The notes under the pieces: generated by a model
The model's database searches: none
Told to the model about the DNA's origin: nothing
The model's input: only the letters and a program-made list of their open reading frames with translations
Made by a program: the position numbers and the translations under genes
Source: Salinicola halophyticus
Lineage (GTDB): Bacteria; Pseudomonadota; Gammaproteobacteria; Pseudomonadales; Halomonadaceae
Direction: 5' to 3'
Assembly: GCF_003206695.1 (NCBI RefSeq)
Contig: NZ_PZJN01000002.1
Location: 9,400 to 73,399, forward strand
Length of the DNA stretch: 64,000 nucleotides
Shown here: positions 34,465-42,480 of the stretch, one piece after another
How positions within the stretch are numbered: position 1 is the first letter of the stretch
How the letters are laid out: each line of letters opens with the position of its first letter

Positions 34465-34744
34465 GCTTCCGGAACTCATCGAGCTGCAGCGCCAATGGGA
34501 GGCGCTGCAGATCGAGCATCCCGAGCTCGACCCGGGCGCGGCTCTGGTGCTGGTGGCGCTTCGGCAGTCCGATGCGCCGAGTGCCAGCGGCGTTTCCTCG
34601 GCGGTGCTGTCGCGCCACCTGGGACTCGAACATGCCCTGATCCGGCGCGCGGCGGCCGAGCTGGAGGCCGGCGGTTGGGTTACTGCCTGGCCGGCCGGTG
34701 GCGCCAGCCCTGCCTTGCGGTTGATTTTGACACCCACTTGCTGA
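34457..34744 (+). CDS. Small winged-helix-like protein coupled to the YdeP gene
   Basis: If started at the TTG at 34457, this gives a 95-residue protein overlapping the YdeP stop by eight bases. Its centre, ALVLVALRQSDAPSASGVSS followed by AVLSRHLGLEHALIRRAAAELEAGGWVTAW, has the spacing of a winged helix-turn-helix with a wing ending LRLIL. It may be a small regulator or a structural partner of the oxidoreductase. The ribosome-binding site is weak and the start is uncertain, but codon use matches the neighbourhood and the frame stays open. Confidence 0.6.
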   Translation: MPELPELIELQRQWEALQIEHPELDPGAALVLVALRQSDAPSASGVSSAVLSRHLGLEHALIRRAAAELEAGGWVTAWPAGGASPALRLILTPTC

Positions 34745-34811
34745 CTCAATGCCGGTATCGACGACTGTCGCGATCATCGCAGAACACGATCACCGTAGAG
34801 AGGAAGCCTGC

Positions 34812-35576
34812 ATGTCGGATCATCACCTGAATGGACGAGTCGCCGTGGTCACCGGCGGCGGCGTGGGCATCGGTTACGCCATCGCGCAGGCACTGGCGGC
34901 CGCCGGGGCGCGAGTCGTCATCACCTACCGCTCCCACGAGCCGGATGCAGAGGCGCTGGCGGCGTTGTCCGCCAGTGGCGGAGAGACGGCGTTGGCCCGG
35001 TCGCTGGACGTCACCGATGAAGCTGCCGTCGAGGATTTCGCGACCTGGCTGAAAGAGGAGGTCGGCAGCATCGATATCCTGATCAACAACGCCGGCGGCC
35101 TGATTCAGCGCTCGACCATCGAAGAAATGCCGTTCTCGCTGTGGCGACGGGTGCAGGCGCTCAACGTGGATTCGGTCTTTCTGGTCACCCATCATCTGCT
35201 GCCGCTATTCCACGACAACGGTGGGCGCATCGTCACGGTGTCATCGCTGGCCGGGCGCAATGGCGGGCATGCCGGTGCCACGGCCTACGCCACCGCCAAG
35301 GCGGCGCTGTTCGGCTTCACCCGCGGGCTGGCCAAGGAAGTGGCGGAGCGGGGAATTACGGTCAACGCGCTGGCGCCGGGCTTCATCGAAGCGACACCGT
35401 TTCATGCGACCTTTACCACCGACGAATCCAAGCGCGCCACTATCGACACGATCCCCGCCGGACGCGCCGGCCTGCCCGAAGACGTCGCCTCGGCAGCGGT
35501 CTGGCTGGCCAGCGACGGTGCCGCGTTTGTCTCCGGCACCATTGTCGATATCAACGGCGCCCAATACTTTGGCTAA
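34812..35576 (+). CDS. SDR family NAD(P)-dependent oxidoreductase
   Basis: The 254-residue short-chain dehydrogenase is FabG-like. The cofactor motif is VTGGGVGIGYAIA (residues about 12-24), NNAGG is the NAG motif, the catalytic Ser lies in VTVSSLAGRNGG and Tyr/Lys in AYATAK. PGFIEATPF follows as usual. AGAGGAAG before ATG 34812 marks the start. It could reduce a ketone or oxidise an alcohol, substrate unknown. It lies downstream of the YdeP cluster on the same strand. Its last codons and stop form the first unit of a tandem array. Confidence 0.88.
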   Translation: MSDHHLNGRVAVVTGGGVGIGYAIAQALAAAGARVVITYRSHEPDAEALAALSASGGETALARSLDVTDEAAVEDFATWLKEEVGSIDILINNAGGLIQRSTIEEMPFSLWRRVQALNVDSVFLVTHHLLPLFHDNGGRIVTVSSLAGRNGGHAGATAYATAKAALFGFTRGLAKEVAERGITVNALAPGFIEATPFHATFTTDESKRATIDTIPAGRAGLPEDVASAAVWLASDGAAFVSGTIVDINGAQYFG

Positions 35577-35687
35577 GGGCTTTGGTTAAGAGCGGTGGCT
35601 AAGGGTTTTGAATAAAGGGCTTTGAATAAGCGCTACGACTGAGAGCTGTGATCAAGAGCCTTGGTTGAGGGTTTTGGCTGACGGCCC
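35570..35687. repeat. Tandem array, 13 bp x 9, filling a convergent gap
   Basis: Nine consecutive units, all 13 bases except one of 14 (35609-35622), start at 35570, 35583, 35596, 35609, 35623, 35636, 35649, 35662 and 35675. The consensus is TGGnTAAGnGnTT. The first unit contains the SDR stop codon and the last ends one base before the convergent hydrolase gene's stop, so the whole gap is repeat. Confidence 0.82.
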
Positions 35688-35688
35688 G

Positions 35689-36420
35689 CTAGTCGAGCGT
35701 GGCAAGGAAATCGTCGAGGCAGGTGGCCAGCGCTTCGGGGCGTTCGAGCATCGGGGTGTGGCCAGCGTCGAGGATCTCGAGTCGGGCGCCGGCGATTCCT
35801 GAAGTCAGCGCTCGAGCGTGCTGGAGTGAGCGGGCCGGGTCGCGCTCGCCGTGAACGACCAGCGTCGGGCAGCGGATGTCGCCTAACCGTCCCGTGAGAT
35901 CGAGTCGACGCAGGCTCGTCATGGCGCGGTAGGCGCGTTGGGGGCCTGCGGAAAGCGCGTAGCGGCGCAGCTCGTCGCCGTGGCGAGTCAGTGGTTCTTC
36001 ACCGATGCAGCGCAGCAGGAAAGTCTCGATGAAGGCTTCTCCCCACTGTGCCAGCAGCCGCTGCGGCAGATCGGGATCGCCATGATGGGCGGCGCTGGCG
36101 CCGGTATCGATCAGAATCAGCCCGTCGAGTTCGCAACCCAGCTGTGCCGCCACCTGCAGCGCAACGACCCCGCCCGCCGAGTGGCCTACCAGAACTCGAC
36201 GATCCAGAACCCGATGACCCAGAACCCGATGGCCGAGCTCCCGTGCTGGCCAGCGGGCGACGATCTCTCCGGCGGCGATCTCCAGGTCGCCATTGCCCGG
36301 ACCGACGAGCCAGTCGAGCGGCTGCCAGCGCCAGCCGTTTCCAAGCAGTACCGGGTCGAAGATCGTCGGTGACAGCAGCGTGCCGGGCAGCGCCATCAGC
36401 GAGCCCGGCATGAGGGTCAT
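35689..36420 (-). CDS. Alpha/beta hydrolase with an in-frame repeat insertion
   Basis: The 243-residue hydrolase has a nucleophile elbow VLVGHSAGGVV, an acid in LVVHGERDPARS and a catalytic His in LDAGHTPMLERP. It is likely an esterase or lactonase-like enzyme; no substrate is evident. Just before the elbow the chain reads GHRVLGHRVLDRRVLVGHSA, a five-residue repeat encoded by a 15-bp tandem array. ATG 36420 and a GTG at 36435 are alternative starts; the latter overlaps the upstream transporter stop. The gene is last in a minus-strand operon with a CitMHS transporter and AtuA-like genes. Confidence 0.82.
   Translation of the reverse strand: MTLMPGSLMALPGTLLSPTIFDPVLLGNGWRWQPLDWLVGPGNGDLEIAAGEIVARWPARELGHRVLGHRVLDRRVLVGHSAGGVVALQVAAQLGCELDGLILIDTGASAAHHGDPDLPQRLLAQWGEAFIETFLLRCIGEEPLTRHGDELRRYALSAGPQRAYRAMTSLRRLDLTGRLGDIRCPTLVVHGERDPARSLQHARALTSGIAGARLEILDAGHTPMLERPEALATCLDDFLATLD
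36190..36234. repeat. In-frame coding tandem array, 15 bp x 3
   Basis: Units at 36190-36204, 36205-36219 and 36220-36234 share CAGAAC(C/T)CGA-GA-C. They encode VLDRR/VLGHR/VLGHR on the minus strand just upstream of the hydrolase nucleophile elbow. Period 15 keeps the reading frame. Confidence 0.78.
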
Positions 36421-36427
36421 GTTGCCA

Positions 36428-37741
36428 TTAGCCACCGATGGCGCCGATCAGCCAGGCGAAGGCGAGCAGAATGATGCCGATGCCCCACGCCCACAGGAAA
36501 GTGAACTTGAGATGCTCGCGCAGCTCGACACCGGCCAGACCGATGGCGAGATAGACGCTGGGCACCACCGGGCTGATGCTGAAGCCGGTGTTCTCGCCGA
36601 TCAGCATCGCGCGGGCAACCGCTTCGACCGGGACGCCGGCAGAGGTGGCGATGTCACGCACGATCGGCATCAGCGCGAAATAGTAGGCATCCGGCGAGAA
36701 CAGCATGCCCAGCGGCACGCCGAAGAAGCCGACGATCAGATGCAGAACACTGGCCGAGCCATTGGGCAGCAGATCGATCAGCGCAGTGGCCATGCCTTCC
36801 GACATCCCCGCGCCGGCCAGTATGCCGAGCAGAATCCCCGCGGCCAGCATCACCAGCGCCATCTGCAGGGCATCGTTGGCGTGCCTGGCCAGTTCCTTGC
36901 CCTGCGCTTCCGGGCGCGGGTAGTTGAGCAGCAGTGCGATACCCAGGCCGACCATGAAGCTTGCGTAGAGCGGGAAGGCGCCGGTGAACAGGATCAGCAG
37001 AATGATCAGCGTCAGCACCACGTTGGCCCAGTAGCGCCAGTTGCCGATCGGCAGTGCCGTTTCCCGCGGCGGCAACAGGTAGGCGCTCATGTCGCCGCCA
37101 TTGCCAGCCTGACCGTGGCCGTTGGCTCGATTGTGGCGTTGGGCCTTGATGCCGAAGTAGCTCGCCAGCGCCAGCAGCAGCACCATACCCAGCGCCTGTA
37201 CCGGGATCAGCGGCAGCCACAGCTCGGAGGCTTCCACGCCGGCCGTGGCCGCTGCGCGCGCCGTCGGGCCGCCCCACGGCACCATGTTGATCACGCCAGC
37301 ACTCAGCCCGACCAGGCAGAGCAGAATCAGCGGGCTCATGTTGAGGCGTTGATAGAGCGGCAGAAAGGCCGGAATAGTGAGCAGGAAGGTGGCCGCGCCG
37401 ACGCCGTCGAGGTGGGCGATGGCCGCCACCAGCACGGTGACGATGGCCACTCTGAGCGGCTCGCCCCGGGTACGCTTGATCAGGAAGTTGACCAGCGGAT
37501 CGAACATGCCGCGCTCGCGCATGATCCCGAAATAGAGAATGGCGAAGATGAACAGCGTGGCGGTCGGCGCGACGGCAGTCAGGCCATCCTTGATGAAGCC
37601 GCCGGTTTCGGCCGGGCTAAAGCCCGCCAGCAGGCTGGCAGCGACCGGGACCAGGGCGAAAGCGACCACCGGGGTCAGTCGTTTGAGTAGTATCAGTGCG
37701 ATGATGCCCAGCATCATCACGAATCCGAGTGTTGTTATCAT
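36428..37741 (-). CDS. CitMHS family carboxylate-metal:proton symporter
   Basis: The 437-residue protein has about 12 hydrophobic segments in the CitMHS arrangement. Visible are LTPVVAFALVPVAASLLAGF near the N-terminus, FGIMRERGMFDPLVNFLI, AHLDGVGAATFLLTIPAFLPLYQRL, GLSAGVINMVPWGGPTARAA, and the late GENTGFSISPVVPSVYLAIG. Relatives import citrate complexed with Mg2+ or Ca2+. The operon context (AtuA-like pair, hydrolase, LysR) suggests a specific organic acid feeding a CoA-type degradation, which is inference. The 3' end overlaps the hydrolase's possible GTG start. Confidence 0.9.
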   Translation of the reverse strand: MITTLGFVMMLGIIALILLKRLTPVVAFALVPVAASLLAGFSPAETGGFIKDGLTAVAPTATLFIFAILYFGIMRERGMFDPLVNFLIKRTRGEPLRVAIVTVLVAAIAHLDGVGAATFLLTIPAFLPLYQRLNMSPLILLCLVGLSAGVINMVPWGGPTARAAATAGVEASELWLPLIPVQALGMVLLLALASYFGIKAQRHNRANGHGQAGNGGDMSAYLLPPRETALPIGNWRYWANVVLTLIILLILFTGAFPLYASFMVGLGIALLLNYPRPEAQGKELARHANDALQMALVMLAAGILLGILAGAGMSEGMATALIDLLPNGSASVLHLIVGFFGVPLGMLFSPDAYYFALMPIVRDIATSAGVPVEAVARAMLIGENTGFSISPVVPSVYLAIGLAGVELREHLKFTFLWAWGIGIILLAFAWLIGAIGG

Positions 37742-37858
37742 GATGGCTCCGTGAGTTGGCGTTGTGGGACGCTCGAGCGTCTCTTGGCGTGGTCAGAACA
37801 AAGGTGAATGTCGAAGGGCCGAAGTCGAAACCGGTTGAATCGTGTCGAATCGGGTCGC

Positions 37859-38188
37859 TCAGCCGTCGGGCGCCGGCAGACGCATGCCCAGCAGCAGATA
37901 GCTCAGACTCTTGCCGTGGCGGTCGAGCGTCGCACTCTGATTGACGCCGCCTTCCAGTGCGCCCTCGATGACGAAGTTCATGCCATCGAGATGGGGCAGG
38001 CAGTAACGGGTCACCTTGCGCGGGTGGCGATGCTCGAATCGTGCCGCTATCGCCGCTTCGCCAAGGTGTTGCTCGAGCCACGCGTAATGGCGGCTTTCGA
38101 AGGCGAATACGGCAACGTTCAGCGTGTCGCCCTTGTCGCCGGCACGGGCGTGGACGAAGTCGGCAAGTAAAACGTCTTGGTTCGTCAT
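37859..38188 (-). CDS. AtuA-associated small protein (ferredoxin-fold C-terminal module)
   Basis: This 109-residue protein shows LADFVHARAGDKGDTLNVAVFA near its N-terminus and LDGMNFVIEGALEGGV in the middle. Both are features of the C-terminal ferredoxin-fold region that follows the DUF1446 domain in AtuA-type proteins. Here it is a separate gene, starting seven bases after the AtuA-like stop with a GAGG site in the gap. The two products probably assemble. The biochemical role of the AtuA family is not established. Confidence 0.78.
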   Translation of the reverse strand: MTNQDVLLADFVHARAGDKGDTLNVAVFAFESRHYAWLEQHLGEAAIAARFEHRHPRKVTRYCLPHLDGMNFVIEGALEGGVNQSATLDRHGKSLSYLLLGMRLPAPDG

Positions 38189-38195
38189 CGGTGCC

Positions 38196-39569
38196 TCATT
38201 GCCAGGACACGAACGGCGTGACTCGTTCGCGCGCGATCAAAAAAGATTGGGTGCGCAGCGATTCGCCGAGCTGCCGACGCACGCCACCGCCACCGGCCGG
38301 CCCGTTGAGATAGAGCGCTTCGAGTTCCTGCAGCGCCGTGTCGATGGCATCACGGTCGCGGTCGACGATGCCCAGGCGCAACCGCACGTCTTCCACCGCC
38401 GGGGCTTCCCTCAGGCGCTTTTCCAGCCACTCGCCGCTGCCGTCGTTGAACAGGCTGGCGACGCCGATCAGATCGAAATGCGGCCTCAGCTGCGGCAATC
38501 GGGCGCCCAGGCGCTGACGCAGAATCTCCAGCGCCAATTGGGCGCGCTCTACCGCGTCAGGGCCGGCGTAGGAGATGCCCGCTTCACCGAACCACAACCC
38601 GCGCAGCCCCAGGTTGCCCTTGAGCGTCGCGGGGGCCGGGTGCCCGTGAATGTCGTGTATCGCGACCCGGTCCGGGCCCAGGGTTTCGAGTTTCGCCCGC
38701 GAGACATCGAGCGTGACGTCCGGCGTCAGATAGGCCGCCGGATCGTGAACCTCGTAGAGCAGCTGTTCCTTGACCGTCTGCTCGGTGACGCAGCCACCGC
38801 TACCCGGCGTCTTGGTAATGACCAGGCTGGCGTCGCTGCCGACTTCGGCGATCGGGCAGCCAAGATTGGCGAGATCCGCGACGGTCTTGCGCCTGGCATC
38901 GGCGAAATAGCCGCCGGTGATTTGGGTTCCGCATTCCAGCAAGTGGCCGGCGGCGGTCGCCACCGCCAGATGCTGCCAGTCATCTGCCGCCCAGCCATGG
39001 GCGTGACGCAGCGCGCCGACCGCCATCGAAGGGTCCGCCAGCCGCCCGCCGATGACGATATCGGCGCCGTCGCGCAGTGCCTGAGTGACCGCTTCCGCAC
39101 CGATATAGACATTGCAGGAGACGACCTCCTCGCGCGGACAGTCGGCGGGAAGCCAGTCGGCCCTCGCGGTCTGGCCGTCGAGCGCGTCGCCCAGATCGTC
39201 GCCCATCACGCAGGCGATTTTCGCGTCCAGGCCTTGGGTCTTCAGCTGCCGGCGCAGCCGCTGTGCCGCTGCCACCGGGTTGGCGGCGCCACCGTTGGTG
39301 ATGATCGGAATGCCGTGTGTCAGGCACGACGCGACGATCGGCTCGAGAAAGGCGAACAGATGCGTGGCATAACCCAGGGCCGGGTCTTCGAGCTTGCGTA
39401 GCTGTGCCTCGGCCAGGGTGCGTTCGGCCAGCAGTTCGAAAAACAGATAGCGCGCCCCGTCTCGCTCGGCGAGTGCTTCGACCAGCGCGACGGCGGCATC
39501 CGGCCGGTCGCCGGCGAACCCGGCACCGCAGCCGATGTGTGCGTAGCGAATGGATGGAGAAGATGACAT
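38196..39569 (-). CDS. AtuA-like protein (DUF1446)
   Basis: The 457-residue protein begins IRYAHIGCGAGFAGDRPDAA, the DUF1446/AtuA opening, and carries the conserved ITNGGAANPVAAAQ, VVSCNVYIGAEAVTQALRDGADIVIGGRLADPS and FGEAGISYAGPDAVERA blocks. AtuA is needed for acyclic terpene use in Pseudomonas, but most homologues, including those beside CitMHS transporters, serve unknown acids. It is first gene of the minus-strand operon and divergent from the LysR gene. ATG 39569 begins the conserved region though its ribosome-binding site is poor. Confidence 0.87.
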   Translation of the reverse strand: MSSSPSIRYAHIGCGAGFAGDRPDAAVALVEALAERDGARYLFFELLAERTLAEAQLRKLEDPALGYATHLFAFLEPIVASCLTHGIPIITNGGAANPVAAAQRLRRQLKTQGLDAKIACVMGDDLGDALDGQTARADWLPADCPREEVVSCNVYIGAEAVTQALRDGADIVIGGRLADPSMAVGALRHAHGWAADDWQHLAVATAAGHLLECGTQITGGYFADARRKTVADLANLGCPIAEVGSDASLVITKTPGSGGCVTEQTVKEQLLYEVHDPAAYLTPDVTLDVSRAKLETLGPDRVAIHDIHGHPAPATLKGNLGLRGLWFGEAGISYAGPDAVERAQLALEILRQRLGARLPQLRPHFDLIGVASLFNDGSGEWLEKRLREAPAVEDVRLRLGIVDRDRDAIDTALQELEALYLNGPAGGGGVRRQLGESLRTQSFLIARERVTPFVSWQ

Positions 39570-39633
39570 GGGGAATCCGTTGAACCATCGATGGCAGAGA
39601 CAATGGCGCAGGGCGACAAGATCAGGCAAAGCC

Positions 39634-39661
39634 ATATATCTTATGAATTGATAAAAAATAT
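39634..39661. promoter_or_regulatory. Candidate LysR binding site and divergent promoter
   Basis: An AT-rich stretch in the divergent gap holds the inverted repeat TTAT-GAATTG-ATAA at 39641-39654, which also fits the T-N11-A LysR box. It lies 16 bases upstream of the LysR ATG and about 70 bases upstream of the AtuA-like gene. Confidence 0.6.
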
Positions 39662-39676
39662 CTATTCGGAAGAGCG

Positions 39677-40591
39677 ATGTTTCATCAACGACAGCTCCAG
39701 GCATTCGTGTTGACCGCCGAGATGGCCAGCTTCACGCGGGCCGCGAAGGAAATTCACCTGTCGCAGCCGGCGTTGAGCTACCTGATACGAAAGTTGGAAG
39801 AGGAATTGGGTATCGCGCTGTTCGCTCGCAACACTCGCACAGTGATGCTGACCGATGGAGGTGAACTGTTTCTGGGCCACGCTCGGCGAATTCTCGCCGA
39901 CATGACTCTAGCGTTGGACGAGACTCGCAACGTGCGCGAGCTCGAACAGGGAAGACTCACAGTGGCAGGGCTGCCCTCGGTCGCCTCGTCTCTGCTCCCG
40001 CGTACCATTGCCGCGTTTCGCAAGCGCCACCCCAGGGTGACCATTGCCTTGCGCGACGGCCTGGCCGATCAGGTCCACCAGTGGGTACGCCGAGGCGACG
40101 TCGATATGGGGCTGGGCTCGCCGCTGGATCAGGATCGCGAGCTCGATTTTCAGCCGCTGTTTCACGACGACCTGATCCTGATCACGCCGCCGCGGGTGGT
40201 GAGACGCAGCGAATCTCCCTGGTACGGGCTCGATGAGATGTCGTACATCGCCATGACCCCGGGCTCCAGCGCCAGGCACTATGCGGATCTGGCAATGGGC
40301 CATGCCGGCAGGCGGATCGAACCCAGCTGGGAGGTGAGCTTCATGAGTTCGGCGATCGCCATGGTGAGAGCCAAGCTCGGCTACGCGTTGCTGCCGGCGT
40401 CCAGCGTCGACGTCTTCAACCTCGAGCAGATCACCCGGTTGCCCATCAACATGCGCGAGCCGCGGGAAATCGGCATTCTGCGGCGCAAGCCACTGCATTC
40501 ATCGCCGGCGCTGGAGGCATTCGTGCGGCAGCTGCGTAAACAGATCGCGCTGACTGACAGCGGCGAGCACCTGAGTGCCACCGACGACTAG
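39677..40591 (+). CDS. LysR family transcriptional regulator
   Basis: The 304-residue regulator has an N-terminal winged helix (FHQRQLQAFVLTAEMASFTR followed by AAKEIHLSQPALSYLIRKLEEELG) and a LysR substrate-binding domain from about residue 90. It is divergent from the AtuA-like/CitMHS operon, with a LysR-type palindrome in the gap, so it most likely activates that operon in response to the transported acid or its derivative. Its stop is 11 bases from the convergent osmoprotectant importer operon. Confidence 0.9.
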   Translation: MFHQRQLQAFVLTAEMASFTRAAKEIHLSQPALSYLIRKLEEELGIALFARNTRTVMLTDGGELFLGHARRILADMTLALDETRNVRELEQGRLTVAGLPSVASSLLPRTIAAFRKRHPRVTIALRDGLADQVHQWVRRGDVDMGLGSPLDQDRELDFQPLFHDDLILITPPRVVRRSESPWYGLDEMSYIAMTPGSSARHYADLAMGHAGRRIEPSWEVSFMSSAIAMVRAKLGYALLPASSVDVFNLEQITRLPINMREPREIGILRRKPLHSSPALEAFVRQLRKQIALTDSGEHLSATDD

Positions 40592-40602
40592 CCGCCAGAC
40601 GA

Positions 40603-41370
40603 CTAGCTACCAAAAGAATATCGCCGCTCCAGCCGTTCGAACAGCAGGTCGGTGACGATCGCCAGCAGACCGACCAGCAGCGCGCCCTGGATCACGTAGG
40701 CGAGGTTGTTGCCGACCAGGCCGGCGATCAACGGCGTGCCCAGGCTCTTGGCGCCGACGGTGGAGCCGATGGTGGCGGTACCGATGTTGATGATCACCGA
40801 GACGCGGATACCGGCAATGATCACCCGCATCGCCAAGGGCAGCTCGACTCGACGCAGAATCTGCCAGCGGCTCATGCCGTTGCCGCGGGCGGCTTCGAGC
40901 GTGGTATGCGGCACCGTGCCCAGGCCGGCGATGGTGTTCTGGATCACCGGCAGCAGGCCGTAGAGCGACAGCGCGATGATCGTCGGGGCGAAGCCGAAAC
41001 CGGCCAGCGGCACGGCGATGGCGAGCACCGCGGCGGGCGGGAAAGTCTGGCCGATCGCGGCCAGCGACGACACCATCGGTTCGAACTCGCGCCCGACCGG
41101 GCGGGTCACGAATAGCCCGGCGGCGACGCCGATCGTCACCGAGATCAGCGACGACATCAGCACCAGGCCGATATGGGCGAGCATCAGGTTGAGGAAGCTG
41201 TCGCGCGAATAGAGCGGGTTGCCGAGATCGGGAAACAGCGCCCGAAACAGCGGCTCGAGTTGACCCATGCCCAGCGTCAGTCCGACCAGCAGCACGATCA
41301 GCACGCCCAGAACGCCGTTGCCGGCGGAGGCGGCGCGAAGTCGGCCGAGCCCCTGAGTTGTGCCACTCAT
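40603..41370 (-). CDS. yehW: Osmoprotectant ABC transporter permease, YehW type
   Basis: This 255-residue permease has five to six membrane segments and the [22 protein letters not shown] coupling loop (near 158-180) that docks on the ATPase. It is last in a four-gene operon whose order, binding protein, long permease, ATPase, short permease, equals E. coli yehZYXW (osmF system). It should help import glycine betaine or similar solutes. It starts on an ATGA overlap with the ATPase gene. Confidence 0.88.
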   Translation of the reverse strand: MSGTTQGLGRLRAASAGNGVLGVLIVLLVGLTLGMGQLEPLFRALFPDLGNPLYSRDSFLNLMLAHIGLVLMSSLISVTIGVAAGLFVTRPVGREFEPMVSSLAAIGQTFPPAAVLAIAVPLAGFGFAPTIIALSLYGLLPVIQNTIAGLGTVPHTTLEAARGNGMSRWQILRRVELPLAMRVIIAGIRVSVIINIGTATIGSTVGAKSLGTPLIAGLVGNNLAYVIQGALLVGLLAIVTDLLFERLERRYSFGS

Positions 41371-42446
41371 GACGCCGGGTTTCCTGCGCTCAGTCCGCTT
41401 TCGGCCTCGATCCCCATGATCCCCTGCATGCCGATCTCGGCGATCAGCTTGCCGGCGTCATCGACCACCGGCAGTACCATCACGCGATACCACACCATTC
41501 GCGAGAGCGCTTCCTTCATGCTCATCTCCGGCGTGGCGGTCCACTCGGGTTTGACTTCGGTCACTTGATGATCGTCGTCCAGCCGGGCGCCCTCGAGAGC
41601 GATCGGCCGGCCGGCGTCGTCGAGTTGCCAGCAGTGATCGAGACCTTTCAGCGTCGCATGGTGCTCGAAACTCGGCTCGCGTTGATACTGATGAACCCAA
41701 CGCCGGGAGAGCAGCTTGAGACCGAGATCCGCCTGGCCGATGAATTCACGGACGAAGTCGTTGTCGGGCTTCACCATCAGCTCGATGGGCCGGTCGTACT
41801 GCACCAGCTTGCCGCCGTTGAGCAGCGCGATGCGCGTCGCCAGCTGAAGCGCCTCGTCCATGTCGTGGGTGACGAATACGATGGTCTTGCCGGTCTGCCG
41901 ATGCACGCGGCGCATTTCGGCCTGCAGCACTTCGCGGGTAAGCGGATCGACGGCGCCAAAAGGCTCGTCCATCAGCAGTACTTCGGGGTCGGCGGCCAGC
42001 GCTCTCGCCACGCCGACGCGCTGCGCCTGACCGCCGGAGAGCTGGTGCGGGTACTTGTGGCGGAATTCGGTCGGGTCGAGATGAAACATCGCCATCAGCT
42101 CGTCGACACGATCGTCGATGCGCGACTTCGGCCACTTGAGCAGCTGCGGCACGGTGGCGATATTTTGGGCCACGCTCCAGTGGGGAAACAGCCCGGTCGA
42201 CTGGATGGCATAGCCGATCCGTCGTCGAAGCTGTTCCGCCGGCAGCTCGGTGACGTCGTCGCCGTTGAGAATGATGCGCCCGCCGCTCAGCGGCACCAGG
42301 CGATTGATCATCTTCAGCGTGGTCGACTTGCCGCAGCCGGAGGGGCCGATCAGCACCCCGAATTCGCCGGTATCGAGCGTCAGCGAGACATCGTCGACGA
42401 CGTTCTTGCCGGCGTAGGTCTTGGTCAGTCCTTGCAACTCGATCAT
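41367..42446 (-). CDS. yehX: Osmoprotectant ABC transporter ATPase, YehX type
   Basis: The 359-residue ATPase has Walker [11 protein letters not shown] (near 35-44), the signature [15 protein letters not shown], Walker [13 protein letters not shown] and a switch His in [10 protein letters not shown]. After about residue 240 comes a CBS-like C-terminal region ([23 protein letters not shown]), used in OpuA/OpuC-type pumps for ionic-strength sensing. It powers the two permeases encoded on either side. GGGAAG precedes the ATG at a suitable distance. Confidence 0.92.
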   Translation of the reverse strand: MIELQGLTKTYAGKNVVDDVSLTLDTGEFGVLIGPSGCGKSTTLKMINRLVPLSGGRIILNGDDVTELPAEQLRRRIGYAIQSTGLFPHWSVAQNIATVPQLLKWPKSRIDDRVDELMAMFHLDPTEFRHKYPHQLSGGQAQRVGVARALAADPEVLLMDEPFGAVDPLTREVLQAEMRRVHRQTGKTIVFVTHDMDEALQLATRIALLNGGKLVQYDRPIELMVKPDNDFVREFIGQADLGLKLLSRRWVHQYQREPSFEHHATLKGLDHCWQLDDAGRPIALEGARLDDDHQVTEVKPEWTATPEMSMKEALSRMVWYRVMVLPVVDDAGKLIAEIGMQGIMGIEAESGLSAGNPAS

Positions 42447-42480
42447 GCGGATCTTCCCTGATTGGGACCCTAAAGTACGC

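Noticed and set aside
36293-37690. A 465-codon plus-strand frame inside the CitMHS transporter
   Set aside because: The product is Gln/Asp/His-rich with no hydrophobic pattern, as expected for an antisense frame of a membrane protein.
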